The notes below the pieces were generated by a model. The model was not told where the DNA came from, did not search any database, and saw only the letters and a list, made by a program, of their open reading frames with translations. DNA of 64,000 nucleotides. Source: Corallococcus sp. AS-1-6 (GTDB lineage: Bacteria > Myxococcota > Myxococcia > Myxococcales > Myxococcaceae). The translations under genes were made by a program, and so were the position numbers. Of the stretch, positions 7,139 through 15,667 are shown piece by piece. Where the stretch lies: positions 1 to 64,000 of the forward strand of contig NZ_JAIQDE010000031.1 in NCBI RefSeq assembly GCF_020037015.1. The letters are read 5' to 3'. Numbering within the stretch: position 1 is the first letter of the stretch; each line of letters opens with the position of its first letter.

Positions 7139-8139
7139 CAGCGCTTCACCAGCGAATGGTAGAGGTCCCGGAGCGCCCGGGCTTCGTGCTCGACGCCACA
7201 GCGGCTGCGCGCTTCCTCCGCCGCGTTGCGGCCGACCTGACGGGCCCGCTCCGGTTCGCGGGTCAGCTCGTCCAACAGGTCGCGCAGGCCCTTCACGTCT
7301 CCGGGCTCGAAGAAGAAGCCCGTGCGGCCGTGCTCGATGAGGGTGTCCAGGTACGGCAGCTTCGAGGCCACCACGCAGCACCCGGAGGCCATCGCCTCCA
7401 CGTGCACCAGCGAGTAGCCCTCCGCGTAGGAGGGGTGCACCAGGATGCTCAGGCCCTGATACCAGGGCTCGATGGTGGACTGCTCTCCCGCGAGGCGCAC
7501 CCGGTCCTCGATGCCCTGGCGCAGCCCGTTCACCCAGGCCAGGTCCGGCCCCTTCGCGAGCCCCACCAGCACCGCCTGCCAGTCCGGCCGCCGCGGCAAC
7601 AGGGGCCTCAGCGCTTCGATGAAGTCGCCCTGCCCCTTCTCCTGGCGGATGCGGCCGATGACTCCGATGCCGTAGCGGCCTCCCTGCTGGAGCCGGGTCC
7701 AGGCCGCGTCCCGGTCCTCCGGTGGGTGGAAGCGCTCAAGGTCGATGCCGTGCGAAATCACCGTGGAGGGGAGCGCGATGACGTCCGAGATCTGCTTCGT
7801 GAGCGACACCAGCGCGTCCGCGCCCCTGGCGAGCCAGCGGGTGAAGCGCGTGGGGGCCACCGACGTGTGCCTCGTGAAGACGAGTCGCACCCTTCCGCCC
7901 AAGGCCTTCAGGAGCATCCCCGCCAGCAGCTCGTTGTTCCGGTGCGCGTGCCAGACGATGGGCTCCTGGTGCGAGCGGCGGATCAGCTCTCCCCAGGTGA
8001 TGCGCGGCAGGGCCTCCGTCAGTCCGGAGCCGATGACCCGGGTCTCGTCGCCCTGGGCCAGCGCGGGCACCACGGACTCCACGTGCCGGGTCACTCCCGT
8101 GTAGCGCTTGTGGAAGTGGGGATGGACGATGAGGGTCAT
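7138..8139 (-). CDS. Glycosyltransferase family 4
   Basis: A 333-residue GT-B glycosyltransferase. It begins MTLIVHPHFHKRYTGVTRHVES, a GT4-type acceptor domain with a glycine-containing first loop. The donor domain carries VIGRIRQEKGQGDFIEAL and the E-x7-E signature in EGYSLVHVEAMASG (about 248-261). It overlaps waaA by 4 nt upstream and the next glycosyltransferase by 1 nt, so the three are co-translated. It probably adds a core or O-chain-proximal sugar to LPS at the cytoplasmic membrane. The sugar is not predictable. Confidence 0.85.
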   Translation of the reverse strand: MTLIVHPHFHKRYTGVTRHVESVVPALAQGDETRVIGSGLTEALPRITWGELIRRSHQEPIVWHAHRNNELLAGMLLKALGGRVRLVFTRHTSVAPTRFTRWLARGADALVSLTKQISDVIALPSTVISHGIDLERFHPPEDRDAAWTRLQQGGRYGIGVIGRIRQEKGQGDFIEALRPLLPRRPDWQAVLVGLAKGPDLAWVNGLRQGIEDRVRLAGEQSTIEPWYQGLSILVHPSYAEGYSLVHVEAMASGCCVVASKLPYLDTLIEHGRTGFFFEPGDVKGLRDLLDELTREPERARQVGRNAAEEARSRCGVEHEARALRDLYHSLVKR

Positions 8140-9404
8140 CGAGGAGCCCTCCTCAGCGTGGCCATGGCCTCCGCGTTGCGCTCACTGGCACCAGAGATGC
8201 GGCGCACCGTGGCTTCGGCCCGGGCGCCCAGTTGCCGCCGGCGTTCGGGATGGGCAAGGAGGCCCTCCAGCGCGGCGTGCAGGGCTTCTCCATCCGCCAC
8301 TTGAATGCCTCCGTTGCCTTGCAGCACCGCGACGCTGTCGCGGAAGTTGTCCATGTGCGGCCCGAACAGCACGGGCCGGCCCTGCCCCGCCGGCTCCAGG
8401 ATGTTCTGCCCGCCTCGCTTCGTGAACGAGCCTCCCACGAACACCACTGTCGCCAGGCGGTAGGCGCGCGACAGCTCGCCCATGGAGTCCATCACCACCA
8501 CCGGGGCTCGCTCCGGGTTGCCCTGCGAGCGCAGGCCCACGGTCAGGTTGCGCTCCCTGGCGAGGGTCTGGATGCGCTCCGCCCGGTTCAGGTAGCGCGG
8601 CGCGATGACCAGACTCAGCGTGGGCCAGCGCTCCCGTAAACGCTGATACACCTGCAACAGGATTTCCTCTTCGCCCTCGTGCGTGCTCCCCGCGAGCCAC
8701 ACCGGATCCGCCGGGGTCAGGCCCAGGGCGGCTCGCAGGGCTTCGTCCTCGGGGGCGGGCCCCGCGGCGAGGGCGTCGAACTTGGTGTTGCCCGTGGTGA
8801 GGACCCGCTCGGCCGGTGCGCCGAGGGACTTCGCTCTTTCGGCTTCCTCGTCCTGCCGCATCAGCAGCAGGTCCATGTCCTTCAGCGGGTTCCCGATGAG
8901 CCCGAAGAGCGTCCGGTACTTCCCCACGTTCGCCGGTGAGAAGCGCCCGTTGGTCATCACCACGCGGGCCCCGGACTGCTTCGCGGCGCGGATGAGGTTG
9001 GGCCAGACCTCCGTGTACTCGAGGACGAGGAGGTCCGGCTGGAGGGCTCGCACGGCCCTTCGTGTCGCGCCCCAGAGGTCGTAGGGCGCGTACACGACTC
9101 CGTCGATCTGCTTCGCCAGGCGGTCCCTGGCCATCGCGTGGCCGCTGTCCGTCATCGTCGAGAGCACGATGCGGCAGCCGGGGAAGCGCTGGCGCAGCGG
9201 GCCGAACATGGGCGCCAGGGCGAGCAGGTCTCCCGCGCTGGCTCCGTGCAACCACAGCAGCGGGCCTTCTCCCTTCGGCAGGTCGCCCGGCCCGTAGAAG
9301 CCCAGCCGCTGCTTCAGCCCATGGCGCGTCTTGCGGTACACGCAGAGCACCGGGAACAGCAGCGCGAAGAGGACGTAGGTGGCGACGACGTAGAGCAGGC
9401 GCAT
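8136..9404 (-). CDS. waaA: 3-deoxy-D-manno-octulosonic acid (Kdo) transferase
   Basis: A 422-residue GT30-family enzyme that moves Kdo from CMP-Kdo to lipid IVA. I place the start at ATG 9404 (MRLLYVVATYVLFALLFPV), which gives the expected N-terminal membrane anchor; the longer frame overruns the previous gene. Conserved points are LWLHGASAGDLLAL with the acceptor-site Glu position replaced by an Ala/Gly-rich variant, NGRFSPANVGKY, GSTHEGEEE, and the GGSFTKRGGQNILEPA donor block. It overlaps the following glycosyltransferase by 4 nt. The mono- or bifunctional state is not inferable. Confidence 0.93.
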   Translation of the reverse strand: MRLLYVVATYVLFALLFPVLCVYRKTRHGLKQRLGFYGPGDLPKGEGPLLWLHGASAGDLLALAPMFGPLRQRFPGCRIVLSTMTDSGHAMARDRLAKQIDGVVYAPYDLWGATRRAVRALQPDLLVLEYTEVWPNLIRAAKQSGARVVMTNGRFSPANVGKYRTLFGLIGNPLKDMDLLLMRQDEEAERAKSLGAPAERVLTTGNTKFDALAAGPAPEDEALRAALGLTPADPVWLAGSTHEGEEEILLQVYQRLRERWPTLSLVIAPRYLNRAERIQTLARERNLTVGLRSQGNPERAPVVVMDSMGELSRAYRLATVVFVGGSFTKRGGQNILEPAGQGRPVLFGPHMDNFRDSVAVLQGNGGIQVADGEALHAALEGLLAHPERRRQLGARAEATVRRISGASERNAEAMATLRRAPR

Positions 9405-9424
9405 GGGCGACGTCCCGCGCTCTA

Positions 9425-10600
9425 TCAGATGCCCGGCGGTCTCGGCACCACTCGCACCGGGCTGGGGACCAGCCAGGGCCGCCACTCGTGGCCGAAGAAA
9501 CGTCCGGGCGCGTGGGCCCAGACCTCCACCTGGACTGCGCCGGGGCCGGTCAGCTCGATGTGCTGCCCGTCGGGTTGCAGGCGACCGTCACCCCACACCC
9601 GGACCTCCAGCGTGCCCGGGGGGTGTTCCGGCAGACGCACCGTCAGCACCGTGCCCACGGGGGCCTCCCTCGTGTTCGCGTCGAAGCCTTCCAGGGCGAA
9701 GCCGCCCGGCGCTCCGAGCGCACGGAAGACGCAGAGGGCCTGACCGCTCGCCAGGGCCTTCGTGACCTGGGACGCGGCTTCGCGCGCGTTCTGGGACAGG
9801 GGGCCGGACAGCACGGCAGGCGGGAGTTCCATGTCGAGCGCGTTGAAGATGTCCTCGTACGCGGGCACGCCGTGCGCGTCATGGCCGCACAGGGCGATGC
9901 GCTTGCGCTCTCGCGCCAGCTCCAGGAAGCGCTCGGTTGGACGTGGCTCCGGGACCGAGAGCAGCATCACGCCGTGCACCGGGTTCACCAGGGAGGCGCC
10001 CACCGCGGGCAGGAGCCGGCTCACCGGGCTTCGCAGCGCCTGCCGGAAGAAGGTGTCCGCGGAGTACAGCTCGAAGCCCGGGACCTGGTGCGCCGTCGCT
10101 TCGTCCTTCCAGGGGTTCTTCGTCTGGACCGGATGCGCGAGGACCGCGGTGCCTCCGGCGGCCTCCACCGCCGCTACGGCCGGAGCTGGTGGTCCCCAGG
10201 GCTTCACGCCTTCGATGGGCCGCTGCATGCCGAACGCGGTCAGATGGCCCGCGTCGGTTGAAATCTCCACCCCGGGGATGAGCAGGACTCCATCCACCCA
10301 GGTCGCGGAGGGTGGCTTGAAGTCGTTGTGGTCGGTGAGCACCACGAAGTCGAGGCCCGCCGCTTTCGCCGCCCTGGCGACCGCAGCGGGCGTCCCGTGC
10401 CCGTCCGAGCGCGTGGTGTGCACATGGTACGCGCCGCGGATCCACGGCTTCGCGTCCGGTGCGGGCTCGACCACGGGGTAGTCCGCGAAGCCCGCCGCGA
10501 AGGCGAAGAAGCCCGCGACGCCCAGGAGCAGGAACAGCACGCCGAACACGGCGCGGATCGCCAGTGCGAGCGGCCGCCTTGCCGTACTGGCCTTGCTCAT
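9425..10600 (-). CDS. Membrane-anchored PHP-domain metal-dependent hydrolase
   Basis: A 391-residue protein. Start at ATG 10600 (MSKASTARRPL) is followed by one transmembrane helix (about 14-36) and then a PHP domain. Metal-ligand motifs are visible: YHVHTTRSDGHG (H-x-H), LTDHND, PGVEIS, AHPVQT and GHDAHG. The domain should lie outside the cytoplasm as a phosphoesterase-type hydrolase. The C-terminal about 120 residues look beta-rich. Its conserved place between the MsbA-like exporter and waaA suggests a role in LPS or lipid A phosphate metabolism, but the substrate is unknown. Confidence 0.82.
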   Translation of the reverse strand: MSKASTARRPLALAIRAVFGVLFLLLGVAGFFAFAAGFADYPVVEPAPDAKPWIRGAYHVHTTRSDGHGTPAAVARAAKAAGLDFVVLTDHNDFKPPSATWVDGVLLIPGVEISTDAGHLTAFGMQRPIEGVKPWGPPAPAVAAVEAAGGTAVLAHPVQTKNPWKDEATAHQVPGFELYSADTFFRQALRSPVSRLLPAVGASLVNPVHGVMLLSVPEPRPTERFLELARERKRIALCGHDAHGVPAYEDIFNALDMELPPAVLSGPLSQNAREAASQVTKALASGQALCVFRALGAPGGFALEGFDANTREAPVGTVLTVRLPEHPPGTLEVRVWGDGRLQPDGQHIELTGPGAVQVEVWAHAPGRFFGHEWRPWLVPSPVRVVPRPPGI

Positions 10601-10760
10601 ACCGCCCTCCACTCCGAGGGCCTCACGTTCAGCGCCACGTGGCGGCGTAGCGGCCGGTCTGGCGCCATGGCACGGGCGATGGGCTGCTTCGCCTTGCTCA
10701 CGCCGCTCCCCGCTCGACGGGGCCTGACGTCTGCAGGCGCCACATGGCGGCGTAGCGGCC
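10590..10760 (-). repeat. Imperfect tandem duplication spanning the ABC exporter/PHP gene junction
   Basis: The 70 nt at 10760-10691 (ABC transporter 3' end plus next start) recur at 10655-10590. On the minus strand both copies begin GGCCGCTACGCCGCCA, share an ACGT-AGGCCC segment, and end TGAGCAAGGC. The period is about 101-105 nt with a 4-nt deletion in the second copy. The copied unit carries the exporter's last codons and a start region like that of the PHP gene. Confidence 0.75.
10597..10701 (-). CDS. Possible 34-residue coupled micro-ORF arising from the duplication
   Basis: A GTG at 10701 overlaps the ABC exporter stop (GTGA) and the frame ends with a TGA overlapping the PHP gene start (ATGA), so 4-nt overlaps occur at both ends, as at several real junctions in this operon. 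The predicted product is 34 residues, basic, beginning MSKAKQPIARAM, strikingly like the PHP protein start MSKAS. It probably derives from the local tandem duplication and may only bridge translation. No family is recognised. Confidence 0.3.
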   Translation of the reverse strand: MSKAKQPIARAMAPDRPLRRHVALNVRPSEWRAV

Positions 10761-12482
10761 TTCCTTCTGGAGCAGCTCCGCGTGGCTTCCACTCTCCACG
10801 ATACGGCCCGCCTCCACCACGTGGATGACGTCCGCGTTCGTCACCGTGGACAGCCGGTGCGCGATGACCAGCGCAGTGCGGCCGGGGAGCACCTTCGCCA
10901 GCGCGGCCTGGACCTCGCGCTCGTTCTCCGGATCCAGGCTGCTGGTCGCTTCGTCCAGCACCAGCACCGGGGCCCTGGACAGCACCGCCCTCGCGATGCA
11001 CAGGCGCTGGCGTTGACCTCCGCTCAGGATGACGCCTCGCTCGCCGATGCGCGTGTCGTAGCCCTGCGGCAGGCCCTGGATGAAGCTGTCCGCGTTCGCC
11101 ACCTTCGCCGCGGCCTCCACTTCCTCCTTCGTCGCTTCCGGCCTCGCGTGCCGCAGGTTCTCCAGCACGGTGCCGTGGAAGAGCAGCGGCTCCTGCGTCA
11201 CCAGCGCGAACTGACTCCGGACGCTCGCCGCCGTGTACGTGTCCGCGTCCACTCCATCCAGGAGGATGCGCCCCTGCTGGGGACGCTCGAAGCGCAGCAG
11301 CAGCGACGTCACCGTGCTCTTGCCGCCTCCACTGCCGCCCACCAGCGCCGCCACCTGCCCCACCTTCAAGTCCAGGGTCAGCCCTTCCAGCGCGCGGCGC
11401 TCTCCGTAGAAGAAGCGCACGTCCTCCATGCGCAGCGACTCATGCAGCGCGGGCGCAGGCACCGCGCTGGCGGCGTCCTCCACGGGGTGCTTCAGGTCGA
11501 GCAGCGCGAAGAGGCGCTCTCCCGCCGCTCCCGCCTGCACCGCGAACTGCGTCACCCGGCCCAGGTCCTTCACCGGCTGGTACACGAGGATGACCGCCGT
11601 CAGCAGCGACAGGAGCGCCTCCGGCTCCATCGCCCGCGTCGCCGCCGCGTACCCCAGCGCTCCCGCGAGCGCCGCCGCCGCGAGCACCTCCATCAACCCC
11701 GGCACGCCGCCTCGCGCCCAGGCCGCGCCCACCACCGCTTCCTCGTGCGCCTTCGCGTAGGACTCGAAGCGCGCCAGCTCCGCCTGCTGGCCGTTGAAGG
11801 CCTGGATGGTGCGCAGCCCTCCCAACCCTTCGTGCAACTGGCCCGCGAGCTGGCCCAGGTGGGCCTGCCCTTCTCGCGTTCCCTTCAGCACCTTGCGCGT
11901 CAGCTTCGAGGCGGGCAGCGCCGCCAGCGGAATCACCGCCAGCATCAGCCCTCCGAGCATCGGGCTCATCGCCAGCGCCACGCCCGCGAGCACCAGCACC
12001 TGGATCGTGTCCCGCAGGTACGAGCCCACCGTGTACATGGCGGCCAGCTCCACCGCCATCACGTCCGAGGAGAAGCGGCTGAGCAGATCTCCCGTCCGCT
12101 CCTTCGACAACTGCGACGGCGACAGCGCCGTGAGCCTCAGGAACAGGTCGCGCCTCAGGTCCTTCACCACGCGCTGCGCGAACAGGCCCATGAAGTAGAA
12201 CTGGCCCAGGTACCCCACGCCCTTCACCGCGCCCACGCACAACACGACCACCGGGAAGCCCCAGAGCGCGGCCTCGCGCGGCAGGTCCGCCAGCCATGGC
12301 ACGCGGTGCGCGCTCGCGAAGCCCTCCTCGCCTCCGGACAACAGGAAGCGCAGCGCCGGGCCCAGCAGGTACGCGTACGCGCCCGTGGCGAGCCCCAACA
12401 CCGCCATGCACACGAAGGCCAGGACGAGGATCCCCGCGTGCGGCTTCGCGTACCGGAGCAGCCGCCAGAGCGCGCGATGCAT
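10698..12482 (-). CDS. MsbA-like ABC transporter, fused permease-ATPase half transporter
   Basis: A 594-residue type IV exporter half, expected to work as a homodimer flipping lipid A-core (or another lipid) across the inner membrane. The start at ATG 12482 lies 2 nt after the previous stop. Six transmembrane helices occupy about 15-310. The ATPase follows with Walker A GGSGGGKST, Q-loop VTQEPLLF, signature LSGGQRQR, Walker B VLVLDEATSS and H-loop AHRLST. The flanking LPS genes favour an MsbA role, but members of this family also export peptides or other lipids. Confidence 0.87.
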   Translation of the reverse strand: MHRALWRLLRYAKPHAGILVLAFVCMAVLGLATGAYAYLLGPALRFLLSGGEEGFASAHRVPWLADLPREAALWGFPVVVLCVGAVKGVGYLGQFYFMGLFAQRVVKDLRRDLFLRLTALSPSQLSKERTGDLLSRFSSDVMAVELAAMYTVGSYLRDTIQVLVLAGVALAMSPMLGGLMLAVIPLAALPASKLTRKVLKGTREGQAHLGQLAGQLHEGLGGLRTIQAFNGQQAELARFESYAKAHEEAVVGAAWARGGVPGLMEVLAAAALAGALGYAAATRAMEPEALLSLLTAVILVYQPVKDLGRVTQFAVQAGAAGERLFALLDLKHPVEDAASAVPAPALHESLRMEDVRFFYGERRALEGLTLDLKVGQVAALVGGSGGGKSTVTSLLLRFERPQQGRILLDGVDADTYTAASVRSQFALVTQEPLLFHGTVLENLRHARPEATKEEVEAAAKVANADSFIQGLPQGYDTRIGERGVILSGGQRQRLCIARAVLSRAPVLVLDEATSSLDPENEREVQAALAKVLPGRTALVIAHRLSTVTNADVIHVVEAGRIVESGSHAELLQKEGRYAAMWRLQTSGPVERGAA

Positions 12483-12484
12483 GA

Positions 12485-14371
12485 CTACTTCACCACCTTC
12501 TGCAACGCCGCCCTCGCGAGCACCGAATACGGGTTCAGCTCCAGCACCTTCATCAGCTTCTTGCGCGCGAGCGGCGCGTCGTCCAGGTCGATTTCGATGA
12601 TGGCCGCGATGATCTGCGCCCGCTCCAGGTACGGGTCCAACGTCAGCGCCTGCTTGAGCACCTTGCGCGCCGCGAGCGCCCGCTGCATCAGCGGCCCGGG
12701 CGAGCCCCGGTACTTCGCCCAGGCGAGGTACGAGTAGTACTCGGGCTCGCTGCCGTTGAGCGACACCGCCTCCTCGAAGCCCTGGATGGCCGCCTTGTAG
12801 TCGCCCCGCTTCATCGCGGACTCGCCCCGGCGCAGCGCCAGCTCCGCGTCCACGTTGATGGCGGTCGCGCGGCCCACGACCTCCTGGCGGCTGAAGAAGT
12901 ACTGGAGATAGGCGCGGCGCTTCTCGTCCACGCTCAGCACCCGGTACGCCGCGGACAGCTTCTCCTGCACCTGCTCCAACAGGTCGCGCAGGTCGGAGAG
13001 GTCGAACTCCGCGTAGGTGTCCGGGTGAAAGCGCATCGCCGTCTCGTGGTACGCGCGCTCCACCGCCTCCTTGTCCGCCGCGAGGTCCAGCCCCAGCCCG
13101 CCGAAGTAGCTGCGCGTGATGATGCGCACCGCCTCCTCGCGCAGCGCCGCCGCCGTCTCCGCGGGCAGGCTCTTGCGCTTGCGCGGCGCGATGACGTCCG
13201 GCACCGCCGCCGCGCTCAGCACGTCCGTCCCCGTGGCCACCGGCGTCGCGGAGAACGTCACCCCGCCCGTGAGCTTGAGGAACCACAGCAGCGTGTACGC
13301 CGCGCGCAGCTCCGCGCGCCCGTGCGCCAGCAGGTCCTTGAGCACGATGCGGCCATTCACCTGCATGGCCAGCTTGATGTCCTCCGTGTCCAGCGCCATG
13401 GACTGGAGGTCCCGGCCGAAGTCCGCCGAGCGCACCGGGTACTCGTTCAGGTGCGCCTTGAGCGCGTTCGCCACCACCCGCAGGGGCATGCGCCTGCGCG
13501 CGGCCTCCAGCAGCGGGGCCAGGGCGGGCTGATCCACGGAGGCCACTTCGGAGGAGAACTCGTCGCCCGCGTAGAACGCGTACCGGCCCTCGCGCATGGC
13601 CAGCACGCGCCCGAGCCGGTCCCGGGTGAACTCGCGCAGGAGCGCCAGCAGGTCCTCGCCCACTGCCTCCACGCCCACGTCCGCCAGCGCCGCGCCGATG
13701 CGCAGCCCGGAGGCGAGCGACTCCACCACCGGCTGCTCCTGCGCCTCCGTGAGGACCCGACGCTCGCGCAGGAAACGCGGCAGCGCGTCCTCCTTCGCGG
13801 AGGAGTCGAAGTTCACCGGCCCGCCGCGCAGGAAGTACACCCGGCGCGACAGCCCCTTGAGGGCCACCACCAGCACGCCGTCACGGCGCAGGCGGTAGAG
13901 CGAGTGCAGCAGCGCCGGCAGCGGGAAGGCCTTCAGCTCCCCCGCGGCCACCGCGGGCCGCGACAGCGTGGCGGGCAGGCCCGTGAGCGTGAGGGCCTGG
14001 GCCGCCTTCACCAGCGCCTCCAGGCGGGGCACCAGCTCGCCCGGCTTGAGCGGATCCGGGATGTACGCGTTGACCTTCAGGTCCAGCACCGAGCCCACGC
14101 CCTTGGCCCGGCCCAGGTGCCCCTTGTCGATGGCCACGATGGGCACCCGCCCGCCCTGGCTGTGCCCGCGGATGAGGTGCACGACGTGCTGCCCCTCCAC
14201 GCGCGGCAGGTCCACGCCCAGCACCACCACGTCCGGGTTGTCCGCCGAGAAGTGCTCCAACGCCATCACGGCGTCATTCACCGCCCGAACGGTGTACCCG
14301 GCCTGCGAGAGCAGGCCCGTCAGGTGCTCCAGGGTCGGGGGGTGGCTCTCGGCGAGCAGAAGCGTCTTCAA
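12485..14371 (-). CDS. Pseudo-receiver/DUF4388/DnaJ/TPR multidomain protein
   Basis: A 628-residue cytoplasmic protein. Residues about 1-120 form a response-regulator receiver with Asp54 present, but the acidic pair near residue 8 is reduced to AES, the Thr region reads VAIDK and the conserved Lys in the K-P motif is Asp (YIPDPL), so phosphorylation is doubtful. About 145-400 resembles DUF4388 (PATAN-type). A J-domain follows with HPD at about 449-451, then TPR-like repeats (about 510-628). Such hybrids are characteristic of myxobacteria. It heads the lipid A/core operon, 2 nt before the ABC exporter. A regulatory or chaperone-recruiting role is plausible but unproven. Confidence 0.85.
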   Translation of the reverse strand: MKTLLLAESHPPTLEHLTGLLSQAGYTVRAVNDAVMALEHFSADNPDVVVLGVDLPRVEGQHVVHLIRGHSQGGRVPIVAIDKGHLGRAKGVGSVLDLKVNAYIPDPLKPGELVPRLEALVKAAQALTLTGLPATLSRPAVAAGELKAFPLPALLHSLYRLRRDGVLVVALKGLSRRVYFLRGGPVNFDSSAKEDALPRFLRERRVLTEAQEQPVVESLASGLRIGAALADVGVEAVGEDLLALLREFTRDRLGRVLAMREGRYAFYAGDEFSSEVASVDQPALAPLLEAARRRMPLRVVANALKAHLNEYPVRSADFGRDLQSMALDTEDIKLAMQVNGRIVLKDLLAHGRAELRAAYTLLWFLKLTGGVTFSATPVATGTDVLSAAAVPDVIAPRKRKSLPAETAAALREEAVRIITRSYFGGLGLDLAADKEAVERAYHETAMRFHPDTYAEFDLSDLRDLLEQVQEKLSAAYRVLSVDEKRRAYLQYFFSRQEVVGRATAINVDAELALRRGESAMKRGDYKAAIQGFEEAVSLNGSEPEYYSYLAWAKYRGSPGPLMQRALAARKVLKQALTLDPYLERAQIIAAIIEIDLDDAPLARKKLMKVLELNPYSVLARAALQKVVK

Positions 14372-14434
14372 GGGGGCCGCAGTCTACAACCTCCCTCCCT
14401 CCGCGCATCAGCTACGATGAGGGTCTTGCCTCCC

Positions 14435-15595
14435 ATGACGCAGCCATCCCCTCCCCGCATCCTCGTCGTGGCCGGCGAGGCCTCCGGCGACACCCACGCC
14501 TCGGAGCTCGTCGCCGCCCTCCAGGCCCTGCGCCCCGACCTCACCTTCTTCGGCATGGGAGGCGCCCGGCTGGCCGCCCGGGGGGTGGAGCTCATCCACG
14601 ACGCCCGCGAGGTGTCCGTCATGGGCATCACCGAGGTGCTCTCGCGCATCCCCCGCATCCTGCGGATCATGAAGGACCTGGCCCAGGCCGCCGAGGAGCG
14701 CCGCCCGGACTGCGCCATCCTGGTGGACATCCCGGACTTCAACCTGCGGCTGGCCAAGAAGCTCAAGGCCCTGGGCATCCCGGTGGCCTACTACGTGTCC
14801 CCGATGATCTGGGCCTGGCGCCGGGGCCGCGTGCGCACCATCCAGCGGCTGGTGGACCGGATGCTCTGCATCCTGCCCTTCGAGGAGGACTTCTACCGGG
14901 AGGCAGGGGTGCCCGCACGCTACGTGGGCAGCCCCGTGCTGGAGCAGATGCCCCCGTCCGCCAGCGCCCGCGAGTTCCGCCAGCGCCTGGGCCTGCCCGA
15001 GGACGCTCCCACGCTCGCGCTCCTGCCCGGCAGCCGGATGAGTGAGATCCGCCGCATCCTGCCCACCCTCGTCGGCGCGGCGAAGCAGCTCGTCTCCGAG
15101 CGGCCGGGGCTCCAGGTGGTGGTGCCGGTGGCGCCCACTATCGCCAAGGAGGAGATCCTCTCCCGCTTCGAGGGCAGCGGCGTGACGCCGGTGCTGGTGG
15201 ACGGACGCGCCCCGGAGGTGGTGGGCGCGAGCGACGCCGCGGTGGTGGCCTCCGGCACGGCGGTGCTGGAGGCGGGGCTGATGGAGCGGCCGCTCGTCGT
15301 CGTGTACCGCGTGTCGCTGGTGACGTACTGGGTGGGCCGGCTGATGCTGAAGGTGGCCTTCGTGTCGCTCATCAACCTGCTGGCGGGCCGGCGCGTGGTG
15401 CCGGAGCTGCTCCAGGGGGAGATGACGCCGGAGAACATCGCCTCCGAGGTGCGGCGCGTGTGGCTGCCGGGCGCGCCCCGCGACGCCATGGTCCAGGGCC
15501 TGGCCGAGGTGCGCGGCCGCCTGGGCGAGGTGGGGGCCGCCCACCGCGCGGCCCAGACGGTGCTGGAGCTGCTGCCCCCGCGCCCTGTTGCCTGA
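14435..15595 (+). CDS. lpxB: Lipid-A-disaccharide synthase
   Basis: A 386-residue GT19 enzyme that condenses UDP-2,3-diacylglucosamine with lipid X at the inner membrane. It starts ILVVAGEASGDTHASELV, with later family blocks FFGMGGARLAARG, SVMGITEVL, DIPDFNLRLAKKLK and LPGSRMSEIRRILP. The ATG at 14435 has GAGGG about 10 nt upstream; an in-frame ATG at 14417 would add six residues. It is divergent from the pseudo-receiver operon and followed by the polyprenol-phosphate glycosyltransferase. Confident. Confidence 0.97.
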   Translation: MTQPSPPRILVVAGEASGDTHASELVAALQALRPDLTFFGMGGARLAARGVELIHDAREVSVMGITEVLSRIPRILRIMKDLAQAAEERRPDCAILVDIPDFNLRLAKKLKALGIPVAYYVSPMIWAWRRGRVRTIQRLVDRMLCILPFEEDFYREAGVPARYVGSPVLEQMPPSASAREFRQRLGLPEDAPTLALLPGSRMSEIRRILPTLVGAAKQLVSERPGLQVVVPVAPTIAKEEILSRFEGSGVTPVLVDGRAPEVVGASDAAVVASGTAVLEAGLMERPLVVVYRVSLVTYWVGRLMLKVAFVSLINLLAGRRVVPELLQGEMTPENIASEVRRVWLPGAPRDAMVQGLAEVRGRLGEVGAAHRAAQTVLELLPPRPVA

Positions 15596-15667
15596 GCGGG
15601 GGAACCGACCGGGTCTGGCGTCGCTTCTGGTGTTCCAGCGCCGGGTTTGGGGTATGTCCGCCCCGTC

